Part shown: in pieces, positions 7,459-16,335 of the stretch
How the letters are laid out: each line of letters begins with the position of its first letter
Numbering within the stretch: the stretch's first letter is position 1
NCBI RefSeq assembly: GCF_003330725.1
Contig: NZ_CP030840.1
Span: 2,666,001-2,730,000, forward strand
Source of the DNA: Acidisarcina polymorpha
GTDB lineage: Bacteria > Acidobacteriota > Terriglobia > Terriglobales > Acidobacteriaceae
DNA: 64,000 bases
Reading direction: 5' to 3'
The notes under the pieces: generated by a model
The model's input: the letters and a program-made list of their open reading frames with translations, nothing else
Told to the model about the DNA's origin: nothing
Databases searched by the model: none
Position numbers and translations under genes: made by a program

Positions 7459-9741
7459 CTAACTAGCAGGAATCAATCCAAAGACCGCGACCCCGGTCGT
7501 TGTACCGACGTAGACCTTACCGTTGACGATTAAGGGGGTAATGAACTTATTACCGGCCCCAGGGACATCCCGGCCATTCGCGGCCTGGTTGCTGTTGTAG
7601 AGTTCGTTGGCAAGATTGGTGGCATCGTACGCGTGGAGCACGGCCGGGATGGGAGCGAAGCCAGCCGACGCCTTCGTGGATTCGAGGGCCCATACGATCC
7701 CGTTTGTCGTACCGTTCGCCGATATCCCGGGTGTAGCTCCGGGATAAGGGAAAGGAGTAGCAGACTGACTCGAAGGAGCTATCGCCAGCTGTGCGTTGGT
7801 TATCGGGAATGCTTTCAGGGAGTCTGTTTCTGCCGCGTAATAGATTGTGTTGTTGAAGTACGCCGGAGTGGAGTAGACCTTGCCGGCTAGTTGCCCGCTG
7901 ACCTGTTGATAGATGTTGCTGTCCCCAGTGCTGTTGTATTTGCCCATATTGTCGCGGTCGGCAATGTAGATATTCATGTCCTTGCCGGCCCCGACGATCA
8001 GATGGTGAACAGTTCCAGTGGCATCGGTCAGATCAGGCAAAAGGATCTCGCCGCCTGAACCCAGATCGGTATCTACGCCACTTTCAGAGACGGTGTTGTA
8101 TTCATTGAAGTAGTCGGCGACTGCAAGCGTTCCCGAGGTAGACAGCTTGATCATGGCGTTGCCATAGTCGCCGCTGGACGGGAGGCCGCCGCTGGTCAAG
8201 GTAGTCTCGAAGGTGCCGTTAGCGTCGAGGAAGTAGATATTGCCGCTGCTATCGGCGGCCAGTCCGTCGCCACTCATCCAGATGGAACCTTCCGATCCAT
8301 TCGGAGTGACGTTCAGGATCTGGGTTTGTTGGAGGGTCGATTCGCTGTATCCCATAATCCAGCCGGTATAAGGCTGAATATCGCAATGCGAGGTCCATGC
8401 CAGGTAGATATTTCCATTGAGCAGCAAGAGCGCCGCCCGCTCGGCATATTGCGCAGGATCGAAGACTACATTGCCGCCCTGAGAGTTGGCGCCAGTGCCG
8501 GGGTAAGTGCCGGTAATCTCGGTAGGACTCCCGCTAATCTCTGTCCCGGTGGTCAAATCGAGAGCATGCAGCCGGTGGTGGTATGCGCCACTAGCATCCT
8601 TGGTCATGCCGACGGTGAACAAGGTGCCGTTCGGGCCCTGCTTGCGATCGATCACCGGAGTTGAGGTGATGCCGATTTCCGGGGTGATCTGGTCGCATTT
8701 GTGGTCATCGCTGGTCGTCTCACCAGTACCCAGGATTGAAGTCATCCAAAGCTGCGCCCCGGTATCGGCGTCGAAGGCGTAGACGCTGTCGTGCTCAGTG
8801 GCGACGTAGAGAACGTTCCTCAGCGCGCCACCAACCGTGATGTTGGCGATGTAGAGCGGCTCTGCGTCGACAAGGCCATCTACCGTGTCAAAGCCGATTT
8901 TGCCGAATTGGGTTGCGTTTACGTTGGTCAGGTTGAGGATGGTCTCGCTGGCATTCAATCCATCGCGAGCATTGTCATAGTGATAGGTGGGAACGTCCGG
9001 AGCATTTGTCAGAATGGCGGCCTGTACGGTCAGGGCTACGGTGGCGGCATGACTTAGAGTGCCGGAGGTGCCGGTGAAGGTGACGGTTGCAGCCCCCGCG
9101 GCCGTCGCAGCGGCGGCCGTCAGCGTGACACTCTGTGCAGTTCCCGGGGTAAGAGTCAACGATGCGGGATTGGCCGTTACACCGGCTGGAAGGCCCGTTA
9201 TGGCCACAGTGACCGCGCCGGTGAATGAGTTCGCAGGAGTAGCCAGAACGCTCACCTGGGCGCCTGCGCCTCCAGCAGTCAAGCTGAGCGTAGCCGGCGA
9301 AACAGCGAGCGCGAAGTCCGGCGGCGGCGCCGCGACAGTGAGGGCGATTGCTGCAGTATGGCTGAGCGTCCCCGATGTGCCGGTCAAGGTAATGGTCGCT
9401 GCGCCGGCAACTGCCGTCGAGGCTGCCGTGAGCGTCATGGTCTGGGCCGCACCTGGAGTCAAGCTGACCGTCGCAGGCGTGAATGTCACGCCTGCAGGAA
9501 GTCCGGCGGCGGTTACCGCCACTGGCCCGGTGAAGCCGTTCAGTGCAGCGGCGGCGACACTGATCGCCGTCCCCGTGGCGCCGGATGTCAACGTCACCGT
9601 TGCGGGCGTGGCAGCCAAAGTGAAATCGGGGGTCGCAGGCGTAGCTGGCGTTGTCGGATGGGACGAACCGCTACAGGAGAGTAGTCCTAGGCAGACAGCA
9701 GACAACGAAAGCGCCATCACGGCGCCGAAATGGGAGCGCAT
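7459..9741 (-). CDS. Lipoprotein with two Ig-like repeats and a PQQ-type beta-propeller
   Basis: This 760-residue lipoprotein has a type II signal (LSAVCLGLLSC, acylated Cys at about residue 23) and a Thr/Pro-rich linker. Two tandem repeats of about 95 residues follow, starting DFTLAATPATVTLTSG and DFALAVSPATLSLTAGG; each contains a GLPAGVT motif and ends GTLSHxAxxALTV. These resemble the Ig-like repeats common in acidobacterial surface proteins. From about residue 250 there are propeller blades with motifs such as VYAFDADTGAQLW and LHALDLTTG, as in PQQ-binding-like beta-propellers. No cofactor-binding residues or catalytic site can be assigned. It is probably anchored to the outer membrane and may bind carbohydrate or protein. 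A GGAG sequence lies just before the ATG. Confidence 0.8.
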   Translation of the reverse strand: MRSHFGAVMALSLSAVCLGLLSCSGSSHPTTPATPATPDFTLAATPATVTLTSGATGTAISVAAAALNGFTGPVAVTAAGLPAGVTFTPATVSLTPGAAQTMTLTAASTAVAGAATITLTGTSGTLSHTAAIALTVAAPPPDFALAVSPATLSLTAGGAGAQVSVLATPANSFTGAVTVAITGLPAGVTANPASLTLTPGTAQSVTLTAAAATAAGAATVTFTGTSGTLSHAATVALTVQAAILTNAPDVPTYHYDNARDGLNASETILNLTNVNATQFGKIGFDTVDGLVDAEPLYIANITVGGALRNVLYVATEHDSVYAFDADTGAQLWMTSILGTGETTSDDHKCDQITPEIGITSTPVIDRKQGPNGTLFTVGMTKDASGAYHHRLHALDLTTGTEISGSPTEITGTYPGTGANSQGGNVVFDPAQYAERAALLLLNGNIYLAWTSHCDIQPYTGWIMGYSESTLQQTQILNVTPNGSEGSIWMSGDGLAADSSGNIYFLDANGTFETTLTSGGLPSSGDYGNAMIKLSTSGTLAVADYFNEYNTVSESGVDTDLGSGGEILLPDLTDATGTVHHLIVGAGKDMNIYIADRDNMGKYNSTGDSNIYQQVSGQLAGKVYSTPAYFNNTIYYAAETDSLKAFPITNAQLAIAPSSQSATPFPYPGATPGISANGTTNGIVWALESTKASAGFAPIPAVLHAYDATNLANELYNSNQAANGRDVPGAGNKFITPLIVNGKVYVGTTTGVAVFGLIPAS

Positions 9742-9855
9742 CTCCGACCTCCGGGTTTAATCCGAGATTCATGCGAATTTCGAATTGCCCACGTGAGATG
9801 CGAAGACTTCGCTCTGCGTTTGCATGTGCAGTGTCGCCTAATTGACGAGATTGAG

Positions 9856-11766
9856 CTAGTTTTCGCGCGATGCGCGCACAGCCAGTTCGGGATAGAGACC
9901 CGGCTCTTGCCACTCGCGCGCAATGGCCAGAGCCTGTGACAGGTTGGTTACAACCCGGTCGGGATGACAGGTGCTGAGTCGCTCCCGGACGCGCTCCGCG
10001 TCAATTGTCGAATCCCATAGGCCGACGACGATGCGATTCTGAGGAAGCCGGTGGCGGATTCTCTGGCAGAGAGCGCGCGTGTCGGCGAAGGCAAAAGGAG
10101 GAATCGCCGAGATGTAGATGACGGTGTCAGTCTCTTCAGCCAACCTGGAAAGGATTTCATCCGATAAGGCGTGGGAAGGCAGCTGCAAGGTTCGATTGCC
10201 AGCCTGCTCTAGTATCTGCGCCAGCATGGTCGCGACAATCTCATCTGCCTGGTCCTGGGTCGATACGCAAATAACTGGAAACGATTTAACTCTCAGTCGT
10301 GAACTTCCCTGGGGAGTTCCATCGGCAGAGAGGATTGCGGTGTCGGAGAGCTCAGCGATGAGTTCGTTGGCGCATTGGAAGACGAAGTTGGCACGAACCT
10401 GATCGAGGGAGCCCTGATGCCGGTCACGTTCGGCGAGGAAAAGCGCGGGCAGCAGGATTGTGTCATAGAGCTCCGCCATTGGGTGACTGGCGAGGAAGCG
10501 TTCGGCGATCGCGCGTGCCTCCGCCTGATCCATGGCGAGGAGACGTTCATAGAACTTAGCCTCTGGCGCCAGCTCGGCATCGTCCCCTAACAGGGTCTTG
10601 AGGAAAGACATCTCGGGTAGATGAAGACCCATAACGATCAGGCATACAGTGAGCGGGGTTGATAGTACGAGTCCAGGCCAACCCCAAAGCAGCGTCCAGA
10701 AGACCGCCATGATGAGAAGTGCCAGGGTGGAGATACCCGTATGGCTTCCGTAAAGCCATGGTTCCAGAAAGTTACTGACGGAAAACTCGAGTAGACCGAA
10801 AAGCGCGAGCACCACCAGCGCGGGTCCCCACGGCCCATAGACTCCAAGCGCAAAGACAAACGGCAGCAGCACTCCCATCGAAGTTCCAATGTAGGGAACG
10901 AAGCGTAGGATGCTCGCGATCACTCCCCAGAGCGTGGCATTGGGGATGCCGATTGCAAATAGACCCAGGCCGAAGCAAAGCCCATAGCCTGCGTTCACCA
11001 GGAAGTTGATCGTCAGGTAGGTGCTGATCCGCTTGCCAGCATCATCAAGCGCCTTGGTCACCAGGTTGAGGTGACCCATTCCCGCTAGCAGCAACAGGCG
11101 GTTGTGGAGGTCTTCCCGGTTGATGAGCATGTAGATGGTCAAAACCAGGACAAAAACGGTCTCTCCAAGCGGCCGAACCACCGGAATCAGGGTGGCGATC
11201 AGATCCGGAATTCCTCGGGAGGGCTGGACGACCACTACTGGCGTGGGCGCGGCTTGGACCGGGACGGGAGCAGGTACGGCGTCGGATTCCGCAGTTTTAG
11301 TCTTGCGCGGCCGGCTCGCCGGGGCTGCGCCCGTTGCAGGTAGAGCTGCAGGCGGCGTAGGCGACTGAGCAGTGCCGTAGAACTCCTGGCCTACCTCTTT
11401 GACTCCGTTGATGGCCCGGCTGAACGGACTGACTGAGGGGGCATGGAGCGCTTCCATTTTTTGATGGAGATTTTCCCGGTAGTCAGGCATTTGGTCGGCG
11501 ATGCGAACGAGTTGACGAGCGACCACCCAGCCGACGCTGCCAACGATGCTGCCAGCGATCACGACGACAATAATGACCGCGGGGACGCGTCGAATACGGA
11601 AGCGGTGGAGATAGATAACGGCGGGAGCGAGCAGGAAATTCAAGGTCAGCGCCAACGCGACCGGGATCAGAATGGGCCGGCCGAAGTAGAGAACGGCGAT
11701 CACGATGGCCAGGAGAAGAACGGGTTCGCTGGCCAGCAGCCCGTTACGTGCGCGTTGAATTTCCAC
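9856..11766 (-). CDS. AI-2E family permease fused to a cobalamin-domain-like C-terminal module
   Basis: This 636-residue protein has a membrane part of the AI-2E/PerM family (helices at about 12-55, 62-85, 195-215, 250-275 and 280-380, with SILRFVPYIGTSMGVLLP as family hallmark). Between helices lies a Pro/Ala-rich insert (about 133-180). Residues 400-636 are an added soluble module: a helical part (FYERLLAMDQAEARAIAERF, then ELYDTILLPALFLAE) resembling the cap of B12-binding sensors, then an alternating alpha/beta part (VICVSTQDQADEIVATML, then DTVIYISAIPP). The expected DxHxxG cobalamin motif reads DQADEI, with no His. The start is GTG with GAAGGAC upstream. Export of small molecules is known for the family; the role of the extra module is unknown. 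Confidence 0.8.
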   Translation of the reverse strand: MEIQRARNGLLASEPVLLLAIVIAVLYFGRPILIPVALALTLNFLLAPAVIYLHRFRIRRVPAVIIVVVIAGSIVGSVGWVVARQLVRIADQMPDYRENLHQKMEALHAPSVSPFSRAINGVKEVGQEFYGTAQSPTPPAALPATGAAPASRPRKTKTAESDAVPAPVPVQAAPTPVVVVQPSRGIPDLIATLIPVVRPLGETVFVLVLTIYMLINREDLHNRLLLLAGMGHLNLVTKALDDAGKRISTYLTINFLVNAGYGLCFGLGLFAIGIPNATLWGVIASILRFVPYIGTSMGVLLPFVFALGVYGPWGPALVVLALFGLLEFSVSNFLEPWLYGSHTGISTLALLIMAVFWTLLWGWPGLVLSTPLTVCLIVMGLHLPEMSFLKTLLGDDAELAPEAKFYERLLAMDQAEARAIAERFLASHPMAELYDTILLPALFLAERDRHQGSLDQVRANFVFQCANELIAELSDTAILSADGTPQGSSRLRVKSFPVICVSTQDQADEIVATMLAQILEQAGNRTLQLPSHALSDEILSRLAEETDTVIYISAIPPFAFADTRALCQRIRHRLPQNRIVVGLWDSTIDAERVRERLSTCHPDRVVTNLSQALAIAREWQEPGLYPELAVRASREN

Positions 11767-11996
11767 GAGTGTTGGTGTCCTTCAAAGAGCGAAGTGGCTC
11801 GATCGCGATAGGAACTCAGCATAAATCACGAATGCCTGCTTCTGCAGTTGGGAGCGAGCGGCGGTGCGGCGTGCAGGCTAAGTATCAGTTGAAATCTCGT
11901 GGGGAGAAATTCAGGAGACGAAGACGAACTAAGAAACCAAACAACTTGAGCGCGCCTGCCCTGATCCTAGTGGTTTGTCAGATGGAGGAGCGATCC

Positions 11997-12359
11997 GTGA
12001 CCACAACGAGCAACAGTAAGGCTTATTCGAAGACCTCGAGATGCTGGCCGGGATATGAACCCGTGCCAGGCAAGGCTGAGCACGAAGAAGGCAGCTGCCG
12101 CAAGAAGCCGGCCAGCCGCAACGGTGGCGTCGAGCCGGACCGCGAGGTGGCTCGCAAAGAGCAGATCGCCCGGGGTGGTGAGCGAGCCCAACAGGCAAAG
12201 TCCAAATCCCCGCAGAGATCAGAGCGAGCCGCTGCATCGAAGAAAAAAACCAAGTCAGGATCTCGATCAGCAAGGAATGGAGAGATTGCCGGAAAGAGCC
12301 AGGCAGCCAAGAAGCAATCCAGCAAGTCCAAGAAGCAATCCAGCAAGCCCGGAGCTTGA
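11997..12359 (+). CDS. Small basic protein with CWPGY motif and Lys/Ser-rich tail
   Basis: This 120-residue protein starts at a GTG at 11997 with a strong GGAGGAG site six bases upstream. The first third has the motif RCWPGYEPVPGKxxxxxGSCRKK, with two cysteines; I recall similar short motifs in small basic proteins of other soil bacteria but cannot name a family. The remainder is very rich in Lys, Arg, Ser, Ala and Gln and resembles the tails of histone H1-like or DNA-associated proteins. The tail ends in a 7-residue repeat (KKQSSKS/P) encoded by a 21-bp duplication. There is no signal peptide or membrane segment. Nucleic-acid binding is a guess based on charge only. The gene diverges from the AI-2E permease gene. 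Confidence 0.55.
   Translation: MTTTSNSKAYSKTSRCWPGYEPVPGKAEHEEGSCRKKPASRNGGVEPDREVARKEQIARGGERAQQAKSKSPQRSERAAASKKKTKSGSRSARNGEIAGKSQAAKKQSSKSKKQSSKPGA
12308..12349 (+). repeat. 21-bp tandem duplication in the tail of the CWPGY gene
   Basis: Two 21-bp units (12308-12328 and 12329-12349) of CAAGAAGCAATCCAGCAAGTC differ at one base only. They encode repeated Lys-Lys-Gln-Ser-Ser-Lys residues at the protein's C-terminus. Confidence 0.85.
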
Positions 12360-12779
12360 AGCAGGAAGCAGATCTCAGTCGCCGCCCGAGAGCAGAACCG
12401 CAGGCTCAAGACACAAGTGCGGTTACGGAGCGGTCCTTGGCGGCCCACATGAACCAGTTTGCGTAGAAGCAATATGCTCATGTGCCGGGCTTTATGTATC
12501 ATCAGCAGTGGCTTGCTCGGCTAAAATACTATTGCAGTGGTAGTTCGCATCACGCACCATGAAGGAATCGAAACCAGCTGTCAGCCAGATGTTCGCAGAA
12601 AAATAATCGCTTTGGTCAGGCGCCAGGACTGGAGCATTTCGCAATCGATGCAGATCAAAGGAACATGCTCTGGTGGCATTTTCCTTGAGAGAAGGTCAAG
12701 ATGGCCTTTGCTCGAAAGTCCACAGTAGTTGCGAGATGCTTTGGTGAATGGGAACAGCCTGAGAGGCGATGGAAAACTT
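12360..12779. other. 420-base intergenic region before the ACP gene
   Basis: No convincing gene is present. The reading frames here are short, lack ribosome sites and have no recognisable protein. A TAAAAT that could be a -10 element sits at 12522-12527 but without a good -35 partner. AT content is higher than in flanking genes, in keeping with a promoter region for the ACP/ketosynthase pair. Confidence 0.5.
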
Positions 12780-13043
12780 ATGCCCGAAACTATCGAAGAG
12801 AGAGTTCTTAAAGTTATCGCCAAAACACAGCGGATTCCAGTGGAGACGGTGACTCCGCAAAGCTCCTTCGAGGAACTGGGGATCGATTCGATGGACAGCA
12901 TCAACATCCTGTTCGATCTCGAGAGCGAGTTCGAAGTCGAGATCGATGATGAACAGGCCCGGCACATCCGCTACGTTCACGAGATGATCGCCGGTGTCAC
13001 CAAGCTGCTGGAGGCGAAGGAAAAGGCCTCGCAAGAAAGCTAG
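12780..13043 (+). CDS. Acyl carrier protein
   Basis: This 87-residue protein is an acyl carrier protein. The phosphopantetheine attachment motif ELGIDSMDSI places the modified serine at residue 37, in the form DSM in place of the common DSL. It is acidic (LESEFEVEIDDEQ) and begins PETIEERVLKVIAKTQ, as in other ACPs. The ATG at 12780 is preceded by GAGAGGCGATGG. One base separates its stop from the ketosynthase ATG, so the two form a unit. Because it is not next to fabD, fabG or a second ketosynthase, I infer a dedicated carrier for a specialised acyl product, not the main fatty-acid ACP. The product cannot be told from the sequence. Confidence 0.88.
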   Translation: MPETIEERVLKVIAKTQRIPVETVTPQSSFEELGIDSMDSINILFDLESEFEVEIDDEQARHIRYVHEMIAGVTKLLEAKEKASQES

Positions 13044-13044
13044 G

Positions 13045-14280
13045 ATGCCAGTCGCCCAAAGCCCGCAGGTCCAGCGCGTCGTCATCACCGGAATTGGCGT
13101 CATTTCCGCCCTCGGCTTAAACCAGCATCAGTTCTGGGCCTCGCTGATCGAAGGTAAAGCGGGCATCGTTCCATTTGATCAGCCGGAGTATGGTCAAATC
13201 CGCTTCAAAAATGCTGCGGTGATTCAGGGGTATTGTCCTGAAGACCACTTCCCCGACAAAAACGCCGCCTTCATGGATCGTTTCGCTCAATTATCGGTGG
13301 TGGCTGCCCGGGAGGCCGTCCAGCAATCCGGAATCGAATGGAACGAAGATCTCCGGGAGCGGACCGCGGTGATTACCGGTTCCTGCATCGGCGGCCGGAT
13401 TGCGGAAGAGGTCGGGTACTGGAACCTGTTTCATCTCAACAAAAACCGCGTTCATCCGCTGACCATTCCCCTCGGGATGGCGAATTCCGGAGCCAGTCAG
13501 ATCTCGATGGAATACGGGATCCACGGTGCTACTTTTACGTTCTCGACAGCGTGTTCCTCTTCGGCACATGCATTGGGACATGCTTTTTGGATGGTGCGAT
13601 CGGGGGCCGCGCCGATGGCGATTGCCGGGGGCGCCGATGCTCCTATTTATTTTGGGAACCTTAAGGCGTGGGAGGCGATGAGGGTGGTCAGCCCCGATAC
13701 GTGCCGCCCATTCTCTCTGGATCGCGCGGGAATGATCCTGGGTGAGGCCGCATCGATGCTGGTGATCGAGCCGCTCGAAGCGGCGCTGGCGCGCGGAGCG
13801 AAGCCGATCGCCGAGATTATCGGCTTCGGAATGTCCTCCGACGCAAGCCATATTACTCAGCCCTCGGCGGAAGGCGCTGCCCGGGCCATTCGCGGGGCGA
13901 TTCGCGATGGCGGGATTGCGCCAGAACAGATCGGCTATATCAATGCTCATGGAACCGGCACCGAAGCTAACGACAAAATGGAAGTGGCGGCGATCCGACT
14001 CGTTTTCGGCGAATACGCCGAACGGCTGCAGATCAGCTCCACCAAATCCATGCACGGCCACACCCTCGGCGCGGCCGGTGCGATTGAGGCCTCGGCAACC
14101 GCTCTGGCTCTCGACCGCGGCATCCTTCCCCCGACTGCGAATTTTACCCAGCCGGATCCGGAGTGTGATCTGGATGTCATTCCCAACCAGGCTCGCACCG
14201 AGTCAGTTGAGATTGCATTGTCGAACTCGTTTGCCTTTGGGGGCTTGAATGCCGTGCTGGCGCTGAGGTCGATGCAATAA
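13045..14280 (+). CDS. Beta-ketoacyl-ACP synthase, FabF/KAS II family
   Basis: This 411-residue condensing enzyme joins an acyl group to malonyl-ACP with loss of CO2. The catalytic triad is complete: Cys170 in FSTACSSSAH, His302 in YINAHGTGT, and His339 in SMHGHTLGAAG with Lys334. The glycine-rich end NSFAFGGLNAVLAL is typical of FabF. The start at 13045 lies one base after the ACP stop; an upstream in-frame ATG at 12994 would overlap the ACP gene and adds a Lys/Arg-rich stretch, so it is rejected. It is paired only with an ACP, which resembles accessory ketosynthases of the NodE or aryl-polyene kind more than the primary FabF. Which substrate it uses is unknown. Confidence 0.92.
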   Translation: MPVAQSPQVQRVVITGIGVISALGLNQHQFWASLIEGKAGIVPFDQPEYGQIRFKNAAVIQGYCPEDHFPDKNAAFMDRFAQLSVVAAREAVQQSGIEWNEDLRERTAVITGSCIGGRIAEEVGYWNLFHLNKNRVHPLTIPLGMANSGASQISMEYGIHGATFTFSTACSSSAHALGHAFWMVRSGAAPMAIAGGADAPIYFGNLKAWEAMRVVSPDTCRPFSLDRAGMILGEAASMLVIEPLEAALARGAKPIAEIIGFGMSSDASHITQPSAEGAARAIRGAIRDGGIAPEQIGYINAHGTGTEANDKMEVAAIRLVFGEYAERLQISSTKSMHGHTLGAAGAIEASATALALDRGILPPTANFTQPDPECDLDVIPNQARTESVEIALSNSFAFGGLNAVLALRSMQ

Positions 14281-14437
14281 ATTTTGCGTTCCGATTGACA
14301 GCCAACACTCGATGGCCGGCTGCGATGATGTCAGGCCGGAGCCAAAAAGGCTATTATCCGTAAGAAGAGGGCGCGGGATGGCACCATTGATGTTGCCTCA
14401 TCTTGCGACCGTATTTGGGGGTTTTTGCTTGGCTGAT

Positions 14438-15283
14438 ATGTCGCCGGTGCCATTAACGCTAGAGGGTGCAAGTGTTCTGCATCAGATGTTTCGTTTTCGC
14501 TGGATAGCTTGGCGCGCTCTGTCGCTGCCGGAGCGTGAACGAGTGATCGATGAAGCCATCGAACTCCTCGAGCCGGCGGAAGAAGGCGACGGGCCGCCGC
14601 GGCCTAACCAGTCCGCGCTCTATTCGTTGGTGGGGCACAAGGGCGATCTGATGATGGTTCACTTCCGCGACACAGTCGAAGACCTGAACCGCTTCGAGTT
14701 GGAGTTGGCACAGACCGATCTGTACGAATACCTGGAACCGACAAGCTCCTACTTATCCGTTGTGGAACTCGGTCTGTACGAATCGTCCGGCAAGCACTAC
14801 GCCGAGTTTGCACAGCACGGTATTGAGCCGTACTCCCCGGCATGGAATGCCGAGGTGAAAGAGGTGCTCGATCGCCAAAGCGTTGCCATGGCGTCGCGGC
14901 TCTATCCCGAAATCCCGGAGAGCAAATACCTCTGCTTCTATCCGATGGATCGGCGTCGCGGAGAGCAGGCGAACTGGTATACGGTCTCCATGCAGGACCG
15001 TCAGCGGATGATGCATGAGCACGGATTGATCGGCCGCCGGTATGCTGACCGGGTCAAGCAGATCATTTCGGGATCTATCGGTCTCGATGACTGGGAATGG
15101 GGCGTGGATCTGTTTGCCGATGATCCAGTCGTGTTCAAAAAACTTATCTACGAGATGCGCTTTGATGAGGTAAGCGCCATCTATGCGCTTTTTGGGTCCT
15201 TCTACGTTGGCGTTCGAGTGAAGTTGGCGACCCTGCATCATTGGCTCGGAGGTAATTTGGGAGCTTCTCCAGCCAAGTCCTAG
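14438..15283 (+). CDS. hemQ: Coproheme decarboxylase (HemQ/ChdC), chlorite dismutase-like
   Basis: This protein (281 residues from the ATG at 14438) converts iron coproporphyrin III to heme b in the coproporphyrin-dependent pathway. Family marks are CFYPMDRRR, NWYTVS, the axial-ligand region MMHEHGLIGR (His195), QIISGSIGLDDWEWGV and YEMRFDEVSAIYALFGSFY. Tyr168 matches the radical-forming tyrosine. The Lys four residues later in the Firmicutes enzymes is Arg here (YPMDR), a conservative change. The start is uncertain: ATG at 14378 has a GAGGG site but adds 20 unrelated hydrophobic residues, while MSPVPLTLEG at 14438 fits the family's N-terminus. It is not in an operon with other heme genes. 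A true chlorite dismutase is unlikely given these motifs. Confidence 0.88.
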   Translation: MSPVPLTLEGASVLHQMFRFRWIAWRALSLPERERVIDEAIELLEPAEEGDGPPRPNQSALYSLVGHKGDLMMVHFRDTVEDLNRFELELAQTDLYEYLEPTSSYLSVVELGLYESSGKHYAEFAQHGIEPYSPAWNAEVKEVLDRQSVAMASRLYPEIPESKYLCFYPMDRRRGEQANWYTVSMQDRQRMMHEHGLIGRRYADRVKQIISGSIGLDDWEWGVDLFADDPVVFKKLIYEMRFDEVSAIYALFGSFYVGVRVKLATLHHWLGGNLGASPAKS

Positions 15284-15362
15284 AGACTAGCGTAGATCGG
15301 CTGACACAATCGCAGATCGCCTTCCCTCCGTTCCGCATCGAACAGGTACCGGAGGGTACCGA

Positions 15363-16256
15363 TTGATCGTCGCTGACGAACAAAAAGAAAAACCGGAGCA
15401 AGCCGAGCCCGAAGAGTCTGGTTCTTCCTCAGGCAATGAATCTCTCTCCGATCTGCTGTCGCAGGAAGCGCAAGCGCAGCCCGCACAACGTGATCTCGCT
15501 CGTCCAACCGCCCATCAAATCTTCGCTCAAGTCGCTGACAATGCGCGCCACGAATTGGCTCGTCCGGTTGCGGCGCTGGCGATCGCGGGTGTCGTGGGTG
15601 GCCTTACGATGGGCCTCACCGCGCTGAGCACTTCCATTGTTCGCGCGGAACTTGGCTCGAGCGCGACTGCTCTGTTTATTGCCCACCTCCTCTATCCAAT
15701 CGGCTTTATGGCGGTCATCCTGGGGCGGGGTCAGCTGTTTACCGAGAACACGCTGTATCCAGTGGCCCTGGTGCTTGCCGAACGCCGTCACGTGGGCCGC
15801 ACGCTGCGGCTGTGGGCAGTGGTCTTCCCCTCCAATGTTGCCGGGGCACTTTTGTTTGCCCTGCTGGCAGTCAAGACGGGGGCGTTGCGTCCAGAATATG
15901 TGGAGGCGATGACGAAGTTTGGCCTGGAAGCTGCCAATGTTCCCGCCAGTCATGTTTTCTGGAGTGGGGTTTTTGGCGGATGGATCATTGCGTTGGTCGC
16001 CTGGCTGGTGAGCGGCAGCCATTCGATCACCGGATCGGCGTTGTTGATCTGGGTCTTCACTTTTGTGGTGGGGCTGGGTCAGTTCGCACACTGCATCGCT
16101 ACGAGTGGAGAAATTCTTGCAGCGGTGTTCACGGGGCAGTATTCTGCCGCCGGTTACGGGACATGGCTGGCGATGGCGACGCTCGGAAACATCGTAGGCG
16201 GCGTCATGCTGGTGACACTGCTTGAATATGGACAAGTCAAGAGCGGCACTTCATGA
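15363..16256 (+). CDS. Formate/nitrite transporter (FNT) family channel
   Basis: This 297-residue inner-membrane protein of the FNT family has six hydrophobic segments, beginning near residue 70 (VAALAIAGVVGGLTMGLTAL). GRGQLFTENTLYPVAL is the FNT pore-loop signature as found in YfdC-like members. The first 60 residues are hydrophilic, rich in Gln, Glu and Ser, and end ARHELARP. The start is a TTG at 15363, supported by GGAGGG nine bases upstream; no ATG in frame has such a site. Family members conduct formate, nitrite, hydrosulfide or other small anions; the substrate is not decided by context, as the neighbours are HemQ and a glucokinase-like gene. Confidence 0.85.
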   Translation: MIVADEQKEKPEQAEPEESGSSSGNESLSDLLSQEAQAQPAQRDLARPTAHQIFAQVADNARHELARPVAALAIAGVVGGLTMGLTALSTSIVRAELGSSATALFIAHLLYPIGFMAVILGRGQLFTENTLYPVALVLAERRHVGRTLRLWAVVFPSNVAGALLFALLAVKTGALRPEYVEAMTKFGLEAANVPASHVFWSGVFGGWIIALVAWLVSGSHSITGSALLIWVFTFVVGLGQFAHCIATSGEILAAVFTGQYSAAGYGTWLAMATLGNIVGGVMLVTLLEYGQVKSGTS

Positions 16257-16335
16257 GATTCGATCGCGTCGGGTGAAATGGCTACGATGCGACATGTCCG
16301 CCACCATTTCAGGCACAATAGAGCGGAATCCTTGA

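Noticed and set aside
12994-13044. Upstream ATG for the ketosynthase gene
   Set aside because: It overlaps the ACP gene and adds an Arg/Lys-rich segment unlike any FabF N-terminus.
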